Assembly: GCA_964645045.1 (NCBI GenBank)
Contig: CAZXYZ010000051.1
Location: forward strand, 9,303 to 73,302
Direction of reading: 5' to 3'
From: Anammoximicrobium sp964645045
Lineage (GTDB): Bacteria; Planctomycetota; Planctomycetia; Pirellulales; Pirellulaceae
Length of the DNA: 64,000 bases
Both the position numbers and the translations under genes were made by a program. The notes beneath the pieces were generated by a model. The model had not been told where the DNA came from, made no database searches, and saw only the letters and a program-made list of their open reading frames with translations. How positions within the stretch are numbered: position 1 is the first letter of the stretch; each line of letters opens with the position of its first letter. Positions 26,284 through 36,178 of the stretch are shown piece after piece.

Positions 26284-28304
26284 GGAAAAGGCGATCTCAG
26301 AAGACGAATTCCCTCAAGCGTTCCCGGAGCGGGCGCCGAATCGTGCTCTTCATCGCCGTACTCCTTCTCCTGGCAGCTCTTCTGGTAGTTTGTCGTAGTA
26401 CTCTGGTCTGGTCGACCCGGATGCTGGCCCGTGCCAGCATCCACGACGGGGCGATCAGCACGGCGCAGGAGTGGCTGGATTGGTCGGCTTGGTTGGATTC
26501 GGGCGACGGCGCGACGGATTTGCTCCGCGCCTCGTGTTTCCGCTGGCTGCGGGAACAGGATCGCTGGCAGGCGGCTCTCACGCTGGCCGAGAAAAAGGGT
26601 GCGCCCGCTTCCCTGGTCCGACAGGAGGAAACGCTGGGGCGGATCCAGGGCGGCCAGCTTGACGGAGGAGTCGAGGGTGAACTGGCGGCGATGACCGAAA
26701 CGGGCGTACCGCCGGACGATCTCTGTACGGCCCTCGTGACCGGCTGTTTGGTCACTCAAAATCCGGCCCGGGCGAAACTCGTCCTCGATACCTGGGGGGC
26801 CCAGTATCCGGAGGAGGCCCAGTTGGCGTATCTGCGGGCAGTCTACTGGCTCTGGATGAGCGAAGTCGAACACAACATTGTGCGGCGGCGGGATTTCACC
26901 GAGCGGGCCAGACAGGAATTCGAACGGGCTCTGGCCAAGCAGCCGCGCCACGAGTTGGCACGGGCCGCGTTGGTCGGACTGCTGGAGGACCAGAGCCGGT
27001 TGGAAGAGGCTGCGGCGCTGGCGGCCGATGCGCCCGCCAGCGAGGCCGCCGCACTGAACCTGGCGCGGCTGCTGCGGGGATTAGGCCGGCTGGACGATGC
27101 CCGCAGGGTGCTGGAGCCGTTGACACGACAGCCTCAGGCATCGGTGAAACTTGCCGCTCAGATGGCTGAGCTCGAACTCGAGTCGGGCCATTACCAGGCC
27201 GCGGACAGGTGGTTCGCCCGCGCGGCGGTAGAGACGCTCGAAGGAACGCAGAGCCTGGTCGCAGCGGCGTGTTCCTCGGCCCTCCAGGAGAATCCCGCCC
27301 GCGCCCGGCAACTGATCGCGCGCAGCGATGCGGTCCACAACCGCAAGGTGCGGATGCAAGATTTGAGCGACCGCCTCGCCGTCGTTGCGGATGACCCCCA
27401 GACGCAGGACGAGTTGCGGCGATGGGCGGCGATGCCTCCCGGCAAAACCGAACTCGACGCGGGGCCAACCGGGGATGCAGGGCCGGAGGAAGCCGCGGCG
27501 AGCACCGCTTCCGGGTTGTACACCTTGCACTGCAGCGGATGCCACGGCGAGAACGGCGACGGCGACGGTCGCGCCGCGCGGCACTTGTTTCCCAAACCCC
27601 GCGATTTCCGCGCCAGCCGGTCCCGGCTGGTGAGCACTGTCAACGGGGTCCCTACGCTCGAAGACCTGGAAGCGGTCATCCGGCGGGGGATGCCAGGCAC
27701 GTCGATGCGCGCCTTCGACCAGCTGACCCAAAACCAGCGGATGCTGCTGGCGCAAGAGGTCCGGCGGCTGAACCGCCTGGGCACGCGCGAGCAGTTCATC
27801 GCCAGGCTCAGGCAGGAGGCAGAGGAGGACGCCGACGAGCACGAGGTCCGCCAGGTTGTCGAACTGAGCACCACACCCGGCGACGCCGCCAGGGTTCCCC
27901 GCATCGGCCCGGCCGAACCCCAGGCGATCGCGCGCGGCCGCGCCGCCTATCTCCAGCTGGGGTGCAAGAACTGCCACGGCGAAGACGGGACGGGCGTCTG
28001 GGACCTGCCCCTGTTCGACGAGAACGGCCGTCCCGCGCCGCCGCGCGATCTGGTCCACGAGGCGTTCAAAGGCGGGCCCGATCCGGAGACGATCTACCTG
28101 CGCGTCCTGTTGGGTATGCCCGGCACTCCCCATCCGGCATGCCCGAGCCTGGCCGACGAGCAGCGGATCGATCTGGTTCAGTACTGCCGCTCTCTTTCCC
28201 GAGAGCCCAAACGCAGCTGGTCCAATCACCAGCGGGCCGTGCAAGCATGGACACCCCCACAGCCAGGCAACATGCCTCGCGCCAACTCGTCCCCGCCATC
28301 GTGA
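26277..28304 (+). CDS. TPR protein with two C-terminal cytochrome c domains
   Basis: A 675-residue protein. A very basic N-terminus followed by VLFIAVLLLLAALLVVC gives a signal anchor. Residues ~60-390 are a TPR-like helical region (for example ARQEFERALAKQPRHELARA). Two cytochrome c domains follow: CSGCHGENGDGDGRAARHLF with a distal GMPGTSMRAF, and CKNCHGEDGTGVWDLP with GMPGTPHPACP. The GMPGT-x-M/P pattern resembles the distal loop; the second has no evident Met ligand. The frame ends in a Pro-rich tail. It belongs to the local group of exported cytochromes and may act as an electron-transfer scaffold. Confidence 0.88.
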   Translation: MSRKRRSQKTNSLKRSRSGRRIVLFIAVLLLLAALLVVCRSTLVWSTRMLARASIHDGAISTAQEWLDWSAWLDSGDGATDLLRASCFRWLREQDRWQAALTLAEKKGAPASLVRQEETLGRIQGGQLDGGVEGELAAMTETGVPPDDLCTALVTGCLVTQNPARAKLVLDTWGAQYPEEAQLAYLRAVYWLWMSEVEHNIVRRRDFTERARQEFERALAKQPRHELARAALVGLLEDQSRLEEAAALAADAPASEAAALNLARLLRGLGRLDDARRVLEPLTRQPQASVKLAAQMAELELESGHYQAADRWFARAAVETLEGTQSLVAAACSSALQENPARARQLIARSDAVHNRKVRMQDLSDRLAVVADDPQTQDELRRWAAMPPGKTELDAGPTGDAGPEEAAASTASGLYTLHCSGCHGENGDGDGRAARHLFPKPRDFRASRSRLVSTVNGVPTLEDLEAVIRRGMPGTSMRAFDQLTQNQRMLLAQEVRRLNRLGTREQFIARLRQEAEEDADEHEVRQVVELSTTPGDAARVPRIGPAEPQAIARGRAAYLQLGCKNCHGEDGTGVWDLPLFDENGRPAPPRDLVHEAFKGGPDPETIYLRVLLGMPGTPHPACPSLADEQRIDLVQYCRSLSREPKRSWSNHQRAVQAWTPPQPGNMPRANSSPPS

Positions 28305-28700
28305 ATTCCGGATACGGAAGGTAGATCGCGAAGGCATCGTAGATCCAATGAGGCTTGATGACAGACCCAACGTAGGGCCAGAAGCCCGCGAAGAACCCCC
28401 TATCGCTCGGCGACAGCCACACTTGCATCAGGCATCGCGGTGGTTCAGAATAGGCAGGCATTTGTGAGATTTACCCATAGCGCCCGTCGAGACCGACTCG
28501 TACCGTGCCCGCCATCCCGGTAGCGGACAAAACCGGGATGGGGGTAGGGGCAGGATTCGCTTCCGTTTCAATACGCCAACTCGAAGGCATTCCAGACTTA
28601 GCGTAGACTGTAATCGCAAATGGGGCCACCAGTAGCGGGTTGTTTCGACCGAAGCGGGTCGATATCGCAAAGTCATGTACGCCTGACACCGAACTCAACG
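28305..28700. other. 396-bp spacer with a hairpin and possible decayed coding sequence
   Basis: A hairpin CCATCCCGGT-N10-ACCGGGATGG lies at 28512-28541 and may terminate transcription from the cytochrome gene. On the complement, short frames read protein-like (for example GFFAGFWPYVGSVIKPHWIY near 28340-28400, and NNPLLVAPFAITVYAKSG near 28600-28650), but they are interrupted by stops. They may be the remains of a gene displaced when the neighbouring cassette arrived; this is weak. No promoter placed. Confidence 0.4.
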
Positions 28701-30548
28701 ATGGCGACGCGGCAAGAATCTGGACACCATGCTATCGCCGGGTTTCTCTATCAGCTCCTGGGCTCGGGCGTGGAGGCATTCGAGATCTTCAACGGACCAC
28801 GAAGTGGTGATGAACCGGACGAAGCGTTACTCGTCGAACGTTTTGGGCAGGATGCTGCCGTGCTGCCCAGCGACGGCAGCAACAGGAAGCCGAGGCTGAT
28901 TCAATACAAGCATTCGAGCACGGGACAAAAAATTGTCCCGTCCGAACTTCGCGAGATCTTACAGGCTCTTCTGAAAAGCGTCCGCGCCCAAGGCATGGGG
29001 GTCGATCAAGTCGAGTACAAATTGGTCACCAACCGCCAGTACTCCCCGCACGCTGAGATGTGGGTTGCGGCAAAGGCAAAGCTCGACGGCACACTTGAGG
29101 GTTTGATTCGCTCGTCCTCCGAGGCGACAATCGACGATGTTTCGCAGCTTGCCTCGATCTTTCGACTCCTCAAACTTGACCTACGGATACCAACGGAGTT
29201 GCGGGAAGAGGTGCTCAAAGCGGGTTTCGCCTTCGGGATGTTGGATGCAGAGATCGATGCCCGCATCGACGAATTGGTCGGTTTGCTGATGCGGAAGGCA
29301 AGCGACGTGGGGCGGCGCGTTGTTCGTCGCGAAGAGATCCACAGAGCACTCACCGGTTGCGACAATCCCTTCCCACTGCTATCGGGACCATCTGCCCAGA
29401 TGCGGCGTGACGATGTTGGGAAATACAAACGTGAGGAAACCGACGGACAACCCACGATTCCCCGGGTGGTTTCGGGAGACATCGCCCGATCTGTGTTGGA
29501 ACATCCTGTCACCGTCGTTGTTGGGGACGGGGGAAGCGGAAAGTCCGTTGCGGTGTGCGACGCGCTTACGATCAGTCTACAAGAATTGAATACTCCGCCC
29601 GGTTTCGGGCTGATCTTGCCGGCGTTCGTGGCCGGCTCGGAAGCTGTCATGCATGCGATAGCCGGTTGGCGAAATCTGGCCAACCACAGTGACGGCCAAG
29701 CATTGAAACGGTCAGTCGGTCGACTGCGCAGTGCCTTCCCGCACAATCCGTTGCTCGTCATCTGCATTGATGCAGTGGACGAGAAGTCGGGAAACGCGCG
29801 GCTTCCAGACGAAGCTCAACGGTTCATTCGCGACTTGATCCAGAACGCTCTCGACGAGCATAATCGGTTTGGAATGCCCGTCACGTCGATCATCCTGACG
29901 TGCCGAAGACTTGAGGAGTTGGAAAACCTCCCCCGCGGCGGTTTCGGCTTTACAGCGCCGCATCATCGCATTGACGTTGTTGATTTTGATGACGACGAAA
30001 TTGAGTTGCTCGCCGCTGAGCTTGACGGCGGCGTGAGGGACCGAATCATCGGTCACTTCCAGATGCGAGCAGTGCAAGCGGGCCGGATGCCTTCTCGCGT
30101 CGCGCAGCCCGTTTCGGAAGCCGTGCTGGAAATCATCCGGCACCCCGTGCTGTGGCGATTCTTCTCGGCACTGGACGTTCTCGCGCAGCACGACTGCTTG
30201 GATGGCGGCACGAACGGACTCGATCAACTCGCCGCGAGATACCGGAATTGGTTCCGTCAAAAAGCAGAGAAGCGAATCGTCGGCCTGCTGAATGAGGAAT
30301 GCGCCACGGCCCTCGTGACCGCCGCTCTGCAGTTTCGGGACAACCCGGCGAGAATCGGCGAGCGGGAGCGCGACTGGCTGGTCCCTTGCGTTTCCGACGG
30401 CTGTTCCAGACTGCATGCGATTCAGATTTTCGAGGAGGCCATGACAGCGGGCCTATTGGTCGAGGTTGAAAGAGGTGGGCGACGATGGCGGTGGAGGCAC
30501 ACTTGGCTTTGCGAGCACCTCCTCCGCACTGGGGTGAATGGAAGATGA
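28701..30548 (+). CDS. Nuclease-like domain fused to P-loop NTPase, putative defence protein
   Basis: A 615-residue protein. Residues 1-75 open with HHAIAGFLYQLL and include LVERFGQDAAV then LIQYKHSS: a Glu46, Asp51 and Gln68-x-Lys70 arrangement that fits the PD-(D/E)xK-like DUF4297/Cap4 nuclease pattern. A helical linker follows, then a STAND-like NTPase: Walker A GDGGSGKS (275-282) and Walker B LLVICIDAVDE (351-361), with a downstream ILTCRR sensor-like strand. The C-terminus is a winged-helix-like segment. Its TGA overlaps the ATG of the next gene (ATGA), so the two are made together. Start chosen at MATRQESGH by domain boundary; the ribosome site is weak. Catalytic activity is inferred. 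Confidence 0.78.
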   Translation: MATRQESGHHAIAGFLYQLLGSGVEAFEIFNGPRSGDEPDEALLVERFGQDAAVLPSDGSNRKPRLIQYKHSSTGQKIVPSELREILQALLKSVRAQGMGVDQVEYKLVTNRQYSPHAEMWVAAKAKLDGTLEGLIRSSSEATIDDVSQLASIFRLLKLDLRIPTELREEVLKAGFAFGMLDAEIDARIDELVGLLMRKASDVGRRVVRREEIHRALTGCDNPFPLLSGPSAQMRRDDVGKYKREETDGQPTIPRVVSGDIARSVLEHPVTVVVGDGGSGKSVAVCDALTISLQELNTPPGFGLILPAFVAGSEAVMHAIAGWRNLANHSDGQALKRSVGRLRSAFPHNPLLVICIDAVDEKSGNARLPDEAQRFIRDLIQNALDEHNRFGMPVTSIILTCRRLEELENLPRGGFGFTAPHHRIDVVDFDDDEIELLAAELDGGVRDRIIGHFQMRAVQAGRMPSRVAQPVSEAVLEIIRHPVLWRFFSALDVLAQHDCLDGGTNGLDQLAARYRNWFRQKAEKRIVGLLNEECATALVTAALQFRDNPARIGERERDWLVPCVSDGCSRLHAIQIFEEAMTAGLLVEVERGGRRWRWRHTWLCEHLLRTGVNGR

Positions 30549-33500
30549 GTAACGACAATCAGCACTCGGATGGAGATCTTCGCGACAGGTTGCTCGCGCA
30601 GCTTGAAGCGGCGAGTTCGGTCAACGCGCTGCGCGGTCTGCTTGGCGAGATCGAGCAGAGTCGCGATGCCATTGGCTTCAAATCCGCGGCTGAACTGGCG
30701 CGGATGGCGTTGTCGGCCATCTCCAGCCTCACGGCCGAAACACCCGGGGTTGCTGCCGGGGTTATTGTCGAGCACCTTTTGCCTTGGTGCTTGACCACTG
30801 GAGAGCCAGGCGACGGTTCGTCGGGCGTCGCCTTTGAACTTCACCAGTTGCGGGGACTCCTGAAGGAATGGGTCTACCAGTATCCTCAGGCTCCGATGCT
30901 CGAAGTCCGGAGCCGGATCTTGGAGGATGTTCAAGAGCGACTGAAGAGCCATCCCACGCGAGAACTGCTTTGGGTCGCCTCCGCAATCGGATTCAGAACA
31001 TCGGGGATTACCGATCTACTATGGCCGCTGGCCGAAAGGAAGGACGAGATTGGGGACGTGGCGATTGGGGTCCTGGCGTTGTTGGGGACTGAGCCGCGTG
31101 AGCGCGATCGGTTGCTGGATGCTGCGTGTGCTCTGCTCTCGTCTAGCAAGCTTTCGCGCGGACTCCTGATTGCAGTCCAGGAACTGGTCGGACCGTATCG
31201 AATTGAGTTGGCCGTGGCGCTGCTAAAATCGGCCGAAGAGATGTACCGTGACGAGGATCGGTTCGATTTCTCGATCGCCGTTAGCACGGCGACACATGCC
31301 GTTGACCGCTGCTCAGATGACCAGATCGTGCACGATGAGATGTGGACAGTTCTCCGCAACCACCGCGAGACCTTACGCACGACCAGCGACTACGGTTACC
31401 GCTGCGACACGAAAGCGACGCTACGAGATCACGTTAACTGGTTGCTTGCCGATGAATTTGCGGCCGATCAGGATATCGGCGCCTACATCATGTTGACGCG
31501 GCTGAGCGAACTCACGAAACCGCAGCAGCTTGCGGCATGGGATGAAGTCGTGAGCGACAAACTGACCGGCTTCTTGGAGCGTCTCGCCAAGCAGGACACC
31601 GAAATGAAGGGGCTCTACACCACCACTCGTTTTCGGTTGAAGACTGAAGCCTGGGAGACCGCACTGACCGCGGGCTGTTCAGGCTTGGCAGACTGGATCG
31701 ACGTAGCGGTTATGGACGAGACCAGTGCCTCCGCAGTCCATGCCATAGCCGGCATCATTGCCTGCTTGCGTCTGCCGCGTTTGCCCGCACGCATGCTGGA
31801 TGCGATTGTCTCGGCGGGACCAGCCGATGACGATAACGGCATCCTGTTCAGGGAAGTGGGCATGATCGAAATTGCGCGATCCAGTTGCTGTCGCGAAGCC
31901 TTCGAGTCGCTCATGCACTTCGGGTTGACGCACAATCGGAATGTCCTGCTATCGACCATCGATGCGATTACTGATGTCGCAATCTCTCGGTTGCAGGAAG
32001 GCGACGATGATGTCATTGAAAAGCTGCTGGAGATGACGATGGCAGGCAACCAGAAACGCCATCGCGAGGCCATGATCTCGACGTTCTGCCGGCTCTGCGC
32101 ACGCGGCTTCGTCCAAGGTGAGCGGCTCGTCCATTTGTGGACGTTCGCCAATGCCGATGATTTGGATAATCACTCCCGCCGTGAGGCGCTGGAAGCAATC
32201 GGGTTGACGGATTTCGAGGAAGCGCATGCATGGAAGGACTTGATACGTCAGATCGGCCCAGGTGACGAGGGCGAATTCGGATGGCGTGCTTGCGAAGTCC
32301 TGGTGCGTCGTGATTGGCTCACGTCCGAGGACGAACAGTGGTTATTCACCCGCCTGGGGCTCGCCGAAGTTGATTCGCGACTTCGGGTCCAGAAAGCCGC
32401 AGGGATAGACGGCTGGCAAGCCTTCTTGATCGGCCTGCTGTTCCGCAAGGATAAGGACCGCTTCTGCGATGCCGTGCGTGACGTCCTGACGCATGCACCG
32501 CTCGGTTCCGTATCTCAAATCCTCGACTCCCTGAGGCACCACGGCGACAGTTGCTCTGATGGCGTTGCGGCGGCACTTGCTGGCCGAATCCGTGTGTCGA
32601 ATGACCGGGCCTCGACCGACACCGAGTTATTCAACGTCTTGGCGGCAATCGCTCCATCGAGGCTGCTGACGCTGGGCCAAGTGGCTGGTTGGACCGATTG
32701 GCTGGTTGAAGCCCGCACGGCACTTTGTGAAGCGATTGGAACGGTGGCCACGGCCCGTGACGATTATCGAGTCGAGGCCGTTGCCTGCCTCGTACGCTTC
32801 ATGCGCGACGCGTCATTTCAAGTACGACGGTCCGCCTACCGAGCCATTGCCCAATCGGACTTCCGCGTTCTTGCATCGGTTTGCCTAGCTTGGAGCCAAT
32901 CAGGTGATATGGAACTCAGAAAGCGAGCGGCTGAAGCAACGGCCTGGCTGCCGGTCTCGTCCTATCCGGACGAAGCAATTTTGGAGTTTGGGTTTGGCTG
33001 GGATCCCGAGCCGTCTGTACGGGAGATCTGGAAGGGTGTGCTCTCGGAACGACGCGGACGTCGTTGGGCCGCTGACTACCTCGATCGGATTCTGACGAGT
33101 GCTGTCGAGGACGATCAGGCTTTATTGAAGTCCTACCGCTACGGACGCGCTCTCGCTAAGATCGGCGATGACGAATCGGTGAAGCGAATCGACGACTTCT
33201 TGGCCAGCCGCGAACTGAAACCGAATGTCAGGCACTGGCTGAAGAAGGTCGCCCGCGAGATCGAGCGTCACTGGAGGAAGGTCACCGAAAGGTGGCCGGA
33301 ACCGTGGTCGTTTGAACAGGGCGGCATCGAACTGTTGGATGGCGAGATCGTCCTTGGTGATGGAACGCGACTGAAGGCCAGGCTATCCCTGTGGTGCCGC
33401 TACCGTTCCGGACCGTCCGACTTCCTTGCTTGGGGCGGAGTCGCATACGAATTTGAGCGCGAGCCCTCACCCCAGGGCGACGAATTCCGGATTGAGATTC

Positions 33501-34072
33501 AGATTTCGGGACGACCATCAGCATCCGCGAACGTGTCCGAGTCACGACGGAGCAGCCGTTCAGGAACGACACTGGTCCTCCGGGGGAGTAGTCCGTATCC
33601 CGCGGAACCGCACTACAAGAGGACCGACGGCGGAGGCGGCTTGGTGGACGCTGTCGCCAAAATCATTCGAGAAACTGGAGTTAACCTGACCAGCGAGGAG
33701 GCCGAGGAAGCTAGCATCCGGCTACAGCCCCTGCTTGAACGAGCAGACGTGTCGCTTTTTAGGACGCATCCGGAATACGACACGGGCGTCCGCAGGAAGA
33801 TCGCCTGCCAGGAAGCTGCTCTGGTGATCCGTACGCTTGCCGAATCACTTCCGCGTACGTTTCAGTCCTCAATGGCCCTTTGGCGGATTGCCAATTCTAT
33901 CCTTGAAAAGGAGTCTCTCGCACTTCGCGTGTCACCCGCGGAACTCGACAGGCTCGGCGAACTGGCGCGACTGAGCGAACGCGAGTCCGATGAGCTACTG
34001 TTTTGGATGGTCGACCGCGTAGAAGGCGAGCGATCGGATGACGCCAAACGCCGCGCCGCAGTGACCCCGTGA
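30545..34072 (+). CDS. Large helical-repeat protein coupled to the nuclease-NTPase
   Basis: A 1175-residue protein whose ATG (30545) overlaps the previous stop by four bases. It is mostly alpha-helical with HEAT-like repetition (for example ALCEAIGTVATARDDYRVEA and SAYRAIAQSDFRVLASVCLA). A different C-terminal part from about residue 935 is predicted beta-rich (GIELLDGEIVLGDGTRLKAR, LAWGGVAYEFE) and then helical (EAALVIRTLAESLPRTFQSS). I see no catalytic motif and do not recognise the family. In defence cassettes such giant repeat proteins often act as sensors for the NTPase partner; this role is inferred from coupling. AT content looks higher than in the flanks. Confidence 0.8.
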   Translation: MSNDNQHSDGDLRDRLLAQLEAASSVNALRGLLGEIEQSRDAIGFKSAAELARMALSAISSLTAETPGVAAGVIVEHLLPWCLTTGEPGDGSSGVAFELHQLRGLLKEWVYQYPQAPMLEVRSRILEDVQERLKSHPTRELLWVASAIGFRTSGITDLLWPLAERKDEIGDVAIGVLALLGTEPRERDRLLDAACALLSSSKLSRGLLIAVQELVGPYRIELAVALLKSAEEMYRDEDRFDFSIAVSTATHAVDRCSDDQIVHDEMWTVLRNHRETLRTTSDYGYRCDTKATLRDHVNWLLADEFAADQDIGAYIMLTRLSELTKPQQLAAWDEVVSDKLTGFLERLAKQDTEMKGLYTTTRFRLKTEAWETALTAGCSGLADWIDVAVMDETSASAVHAIAGIIACLRLPRLPARMLDAIVSAGPADDDNGILFREVGMIEIARSSCCREAFESLMHFGLTHNRNVLLSTIDAITDVAISRLQEGDDDVIEKLLEMTMAGNQKRHREAMISTFCRLCARGFVQGERLVHLWTFANADDLDNHSRREALEAIGLTDFEEAHAWKDLIRQIGPGDEGEFGWRACEVLVRRDWLTSEDEQWLFTRLGLAEVDSRLRVQKAAGIDGWQAFLIGLLFRKDKDRFCDAVRDVLTHAPLGSVSQILDSLRHHGDSCSDGVAAALAGRIRVSNDRASTDTELFNVLAAIAPSRLLTLGQVAGWTDWLVEARTALCEAIGTVATARDDYRVEAVACLVRFMRDASFQVRRSAYRAIAQSDFRVLASVCLAWSQSGDMELRKRAAEATAWLPVSSYPDEAILEFGFGWDPEPSVREIWKGVLSERRGRRWAADYLDRILTSAVEDDQALLKSYRYGRALAKIGDDESVKRIDDFLASRELKPNVRHWLKKVAREIERHWRKVTERWPEPWSFEQGGIELLDGEIVLGDGTRLKARLSLWCRYRSGPSDFLAWGGVAYEFEREPSPQGDEFRIEIQISGRPSASANVSESRRSSRSGTTLVLRGSSPYPAEPHYKRTDGGGGLVDAVAKIIRETGVNLTSEEAEEASIRLQPLLERADVSLFRTHPEYDTGVRRKIACQEAALVIRTLAESLPRTFQSSMALWRIANSILEKESLALRVSPAELDRLGELARLSERESDELLFWMVDRVEGERSDDAKRRAAVTP

Positions 34073-34074
34073 CG

Positions 34075-34371
34075 TTACGCCGCGCGGACGGCGTTGAACT
34101 CGGTGTGATTCAAATTGCCCGAGGTAAACGCTGCAACCAACGTGCGACGCTCCAAGTTGCCTACTTCGTCATGCCCTGCCTCAAACCGCCGTTGCCAGAA
34201 GTTTCGACGCGATTCAGGTAACGCGTTCCAGATGGCGAGGAAATCAGATTGAGATACGACGCTGACATCGGCAAGTCTTCCCCCGCGAAGGCTGGAAGAT
34301 CGGTTAATGTGGTGAATGTAATCGCAATACAGCGGATACAAATCCGCGGGATCGGTTACTGCGAGGGTCAT
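34075..34371 (-). CDS. Small protein of unknown function
   Basis: The 98-residue frame starts at MTLAVTDPADLYPLYCDYIH; GGAAGG lies nine bases upstream of the ATG. It ends with HDEVGNLERRTLVAAFTSGN and a short Asn/Ala tail. Convergent with the repeat-protein gene, with only two bases between the stop codons. Composition looks protein-like (aromatics, balanced charges), but no family is recognised. It may be part of the same acquired cassette. Real gene likely but not certain. Confidence 0.5.
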   Translation of the reverse strand: MTLAVTDPADLYPLYCDYIHHINRSSSLRGGRLADVSVVSQSDFLAIWNALPESRRNFWQRRFEAGHDEVGNLERRTLVAAFTSGNLNHTEFNAVRAA

Positions 34372-34621
34372 GCATGACATCCTTCCAGAAGCGTAGAAAG
34401 ATATCTTATCAAGTCGTCCTCGCTGCAGGAAGCCGAACATTGGCCGGCGCTAGTGCGGCCCGCCAACCTGAGTCATGAGGACTAGACGGAGTCCCGGTTG
34501 TCAGCTGTCAAACAAACGCTAGCTTTGGTAGCAGGCGGGTTTTGGCCGGATCGTGCGCGCGGAAATCCTGCCACACCGATTCCGGCTGTTTCGTGCGTGC
34601 TCACCAGTCGGCGGGGTCTGC

Positions 34622-36178
34622 TCAGTTGTTCCTGTCACCTGGGGCCTCGTTCGCGACGCGGTCACGTTGGCAAATGGCCTCAACCAGCGCCCGCTGTGTG
34701 GCCGGAGCGGGCGCGCGGGACAGTTCCGGGGCGTTGTACGTCTTCAGGAAACGGTCGTAGAACGTGGGATCCTTCTGTGGCAGCAGCACGGGTTTGTGGA
34801 CGCGGCCCTGACCGTCGACAAAACTGAAGTACAGCCGGGCAAAGGTTCCATCCACGCGTTTGCTGGCAAACACGATCCAGCGGCTGTTGCTGGACCAACT
34901 GTGCCACGACTCGCTCCGCGGGCTGTTGATGGCCAGCCGGGTGTGGCTTCGCGTTTTCAGGTCCATCAGGTACAGGTCGCTCGAAGGCTGGAACACCGGG
35001 AACTCGCCGTACTCCGACATGCAGAACAGCAGCCAGCGGCCGTCGGGGGAAACCCGGGGCTCCGTGATGCTCAGCCCTGTATCTTTGGCCAACAGTACGG
35101 GCTCGACCTCGCCCCAGCGTTGCGTATCCGCTTCGTAGCTGATTCGCATCAAGTCGTAGCGGACTTCGCGGTGACGTTCCACGGGCAACGGATCCGTACT
35201 GCAAAAATAAAGATACCGGCCGTCCGGCGACCAAGTGGGAAAGGTCTCGACGCGGTCGCCTTGGGAGATCTGCGGCGTGGTGGTCACGCTGTTCGAGTCG
35301 GCGTGGTACAAGGCCAGATCGGACTCGCGGTTGAAAACGTCCCGATTCTCGCCAACTGCATGGAAAAACTGGATCATGTCGCCGGCAACGAACGCGGCGA
35401 GTCGACCGTTGGGATGCCACGCGGTGTAGCCGGCCAGCGATTTCGTGACGCGTCCGCGATCGGATTCGGCCGCCTGGACTAGCGTGCGCGTATCGACTTT
35501 GGTAACCCGCCCCTGCCGGACCACGACCATCCCGCTCCGCGCGGAGATGTCTCCCGAGCCGCGGGAATGCAAGATCATCTGGTCGGGATGATTGGGTGCA
35601 AAAGTGTGGCAGTTGACACATCCGCCCCCGCTCCCGAACGATTGGTTGCTCACGACGACCGATTCCTCGTACGTCTGCACGTCCCGCTGATGGATGGCGA
35701 CGTTGACGCGGACGATGTAGATCGGCTTGATCAGCCGATAGAACAAGTAGCGGTCGATGTCCGCGCCGGCAATCGTGTTGACGACCGGATTGAACCGCGT
35801 CCATTGCCCGTCGGGACGGCGGACGCAGACTTCGAAGTCCAGCTTGCGGCCCCGGTTATCGCTCAGCAAACGCTGCCAGCGCGTCAAGGGGACGACGATT
35901 GATCCGTTGCGGCTCGCCACGTCGATCGTTGAACCCCGGGCGGCGCGGATCCGCACCCGGTACTCCGTGCCCGGTTCGTCGATCTGAAAATTGAGCGGTG
36001 CGATGTTGGGCGGAATCACCGCATCGCTGTAGTCAGGCCGGATGCGCGGGGCCCGACCGGCGACCACCGCGGACTCCATGTCCACCGCGCCGCTGGGTCC
36101 GATCGCGAACATGCCGACGAGCCCGGCAGCTGCCAGGAGACCGGCGCACACAAGCCCCCGGACGTGCCATCGGTTCAT
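34622..36178 (-). CDS. TolB-like beta-propeller protein with a CxxCH haem motif
   Basis: A 518-residue exported protein. The signal peptide is VRGLVCAGLLAAAGLVGMFA. An N-terminal beta domain (residues ~50-170) precedes a single haem motif CVNCH in a Gly-rich loop (FGSGGGCVNCHTFAPNHP). Then several TolB/WD40-PD40 blades follow with signature strings TAWHPNGRLAAFVAGD, FPTWSPDGRYLYFCS and PRVSPDGRWLLFCMS. Its ATG overlaps the stop of the DUF6057-like gene (ATGA), so the pair is coupled. The mixture of propeller and haem echoes the FG-GAP paralogues in this window. Function unknown; periplasmic or surface location expected. Confidence 0.87.
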   Translation of the reverse strand: MNRWHVRGLVCAGLLAAAGLVGMFAIGPSGAVDMESAVVAGRAPRIRPDYSDAVIPPNIAPLNFQIDEPGTEYRVRIRAARGSTIDVASRNGSIVVPLTRWQRLLSDNRGRKLDFEVCVRRPDGQWTRFNPVVNTIAGADIDRYLFYRLIKPIYIVRVNVAIHQRDVQTYEESVVVSNQSFGSGGGCVNCHTFAPNHPDQMILHSRGSGDISARSGMVVVRQGRVTKVDTRTLVQAAESDRGRVTKSLAGYTAWHPNGRLAAFVAGDMIQFFHAVGENRDVFNRESDLALYHADSNSVTTTPQISQGDRVETFPTWSPDGRYLYFCSTDPLPVERHREVRYDLMRISYEADTQRWGEVEPVLLAKDTGLSITEPRVSPDGRWLLFCMSEYGEFPVFQPSSDLYLMDLKTRSHTRLAINSPRSESWHSWSSNSRWIVFASKRVDGTFARLYFSFVDGQGRVHKPVLLPQKDPTFYDRFLKTYNAPELSRAPAPATQRALVEAICQRDRVANEAPGDRNN

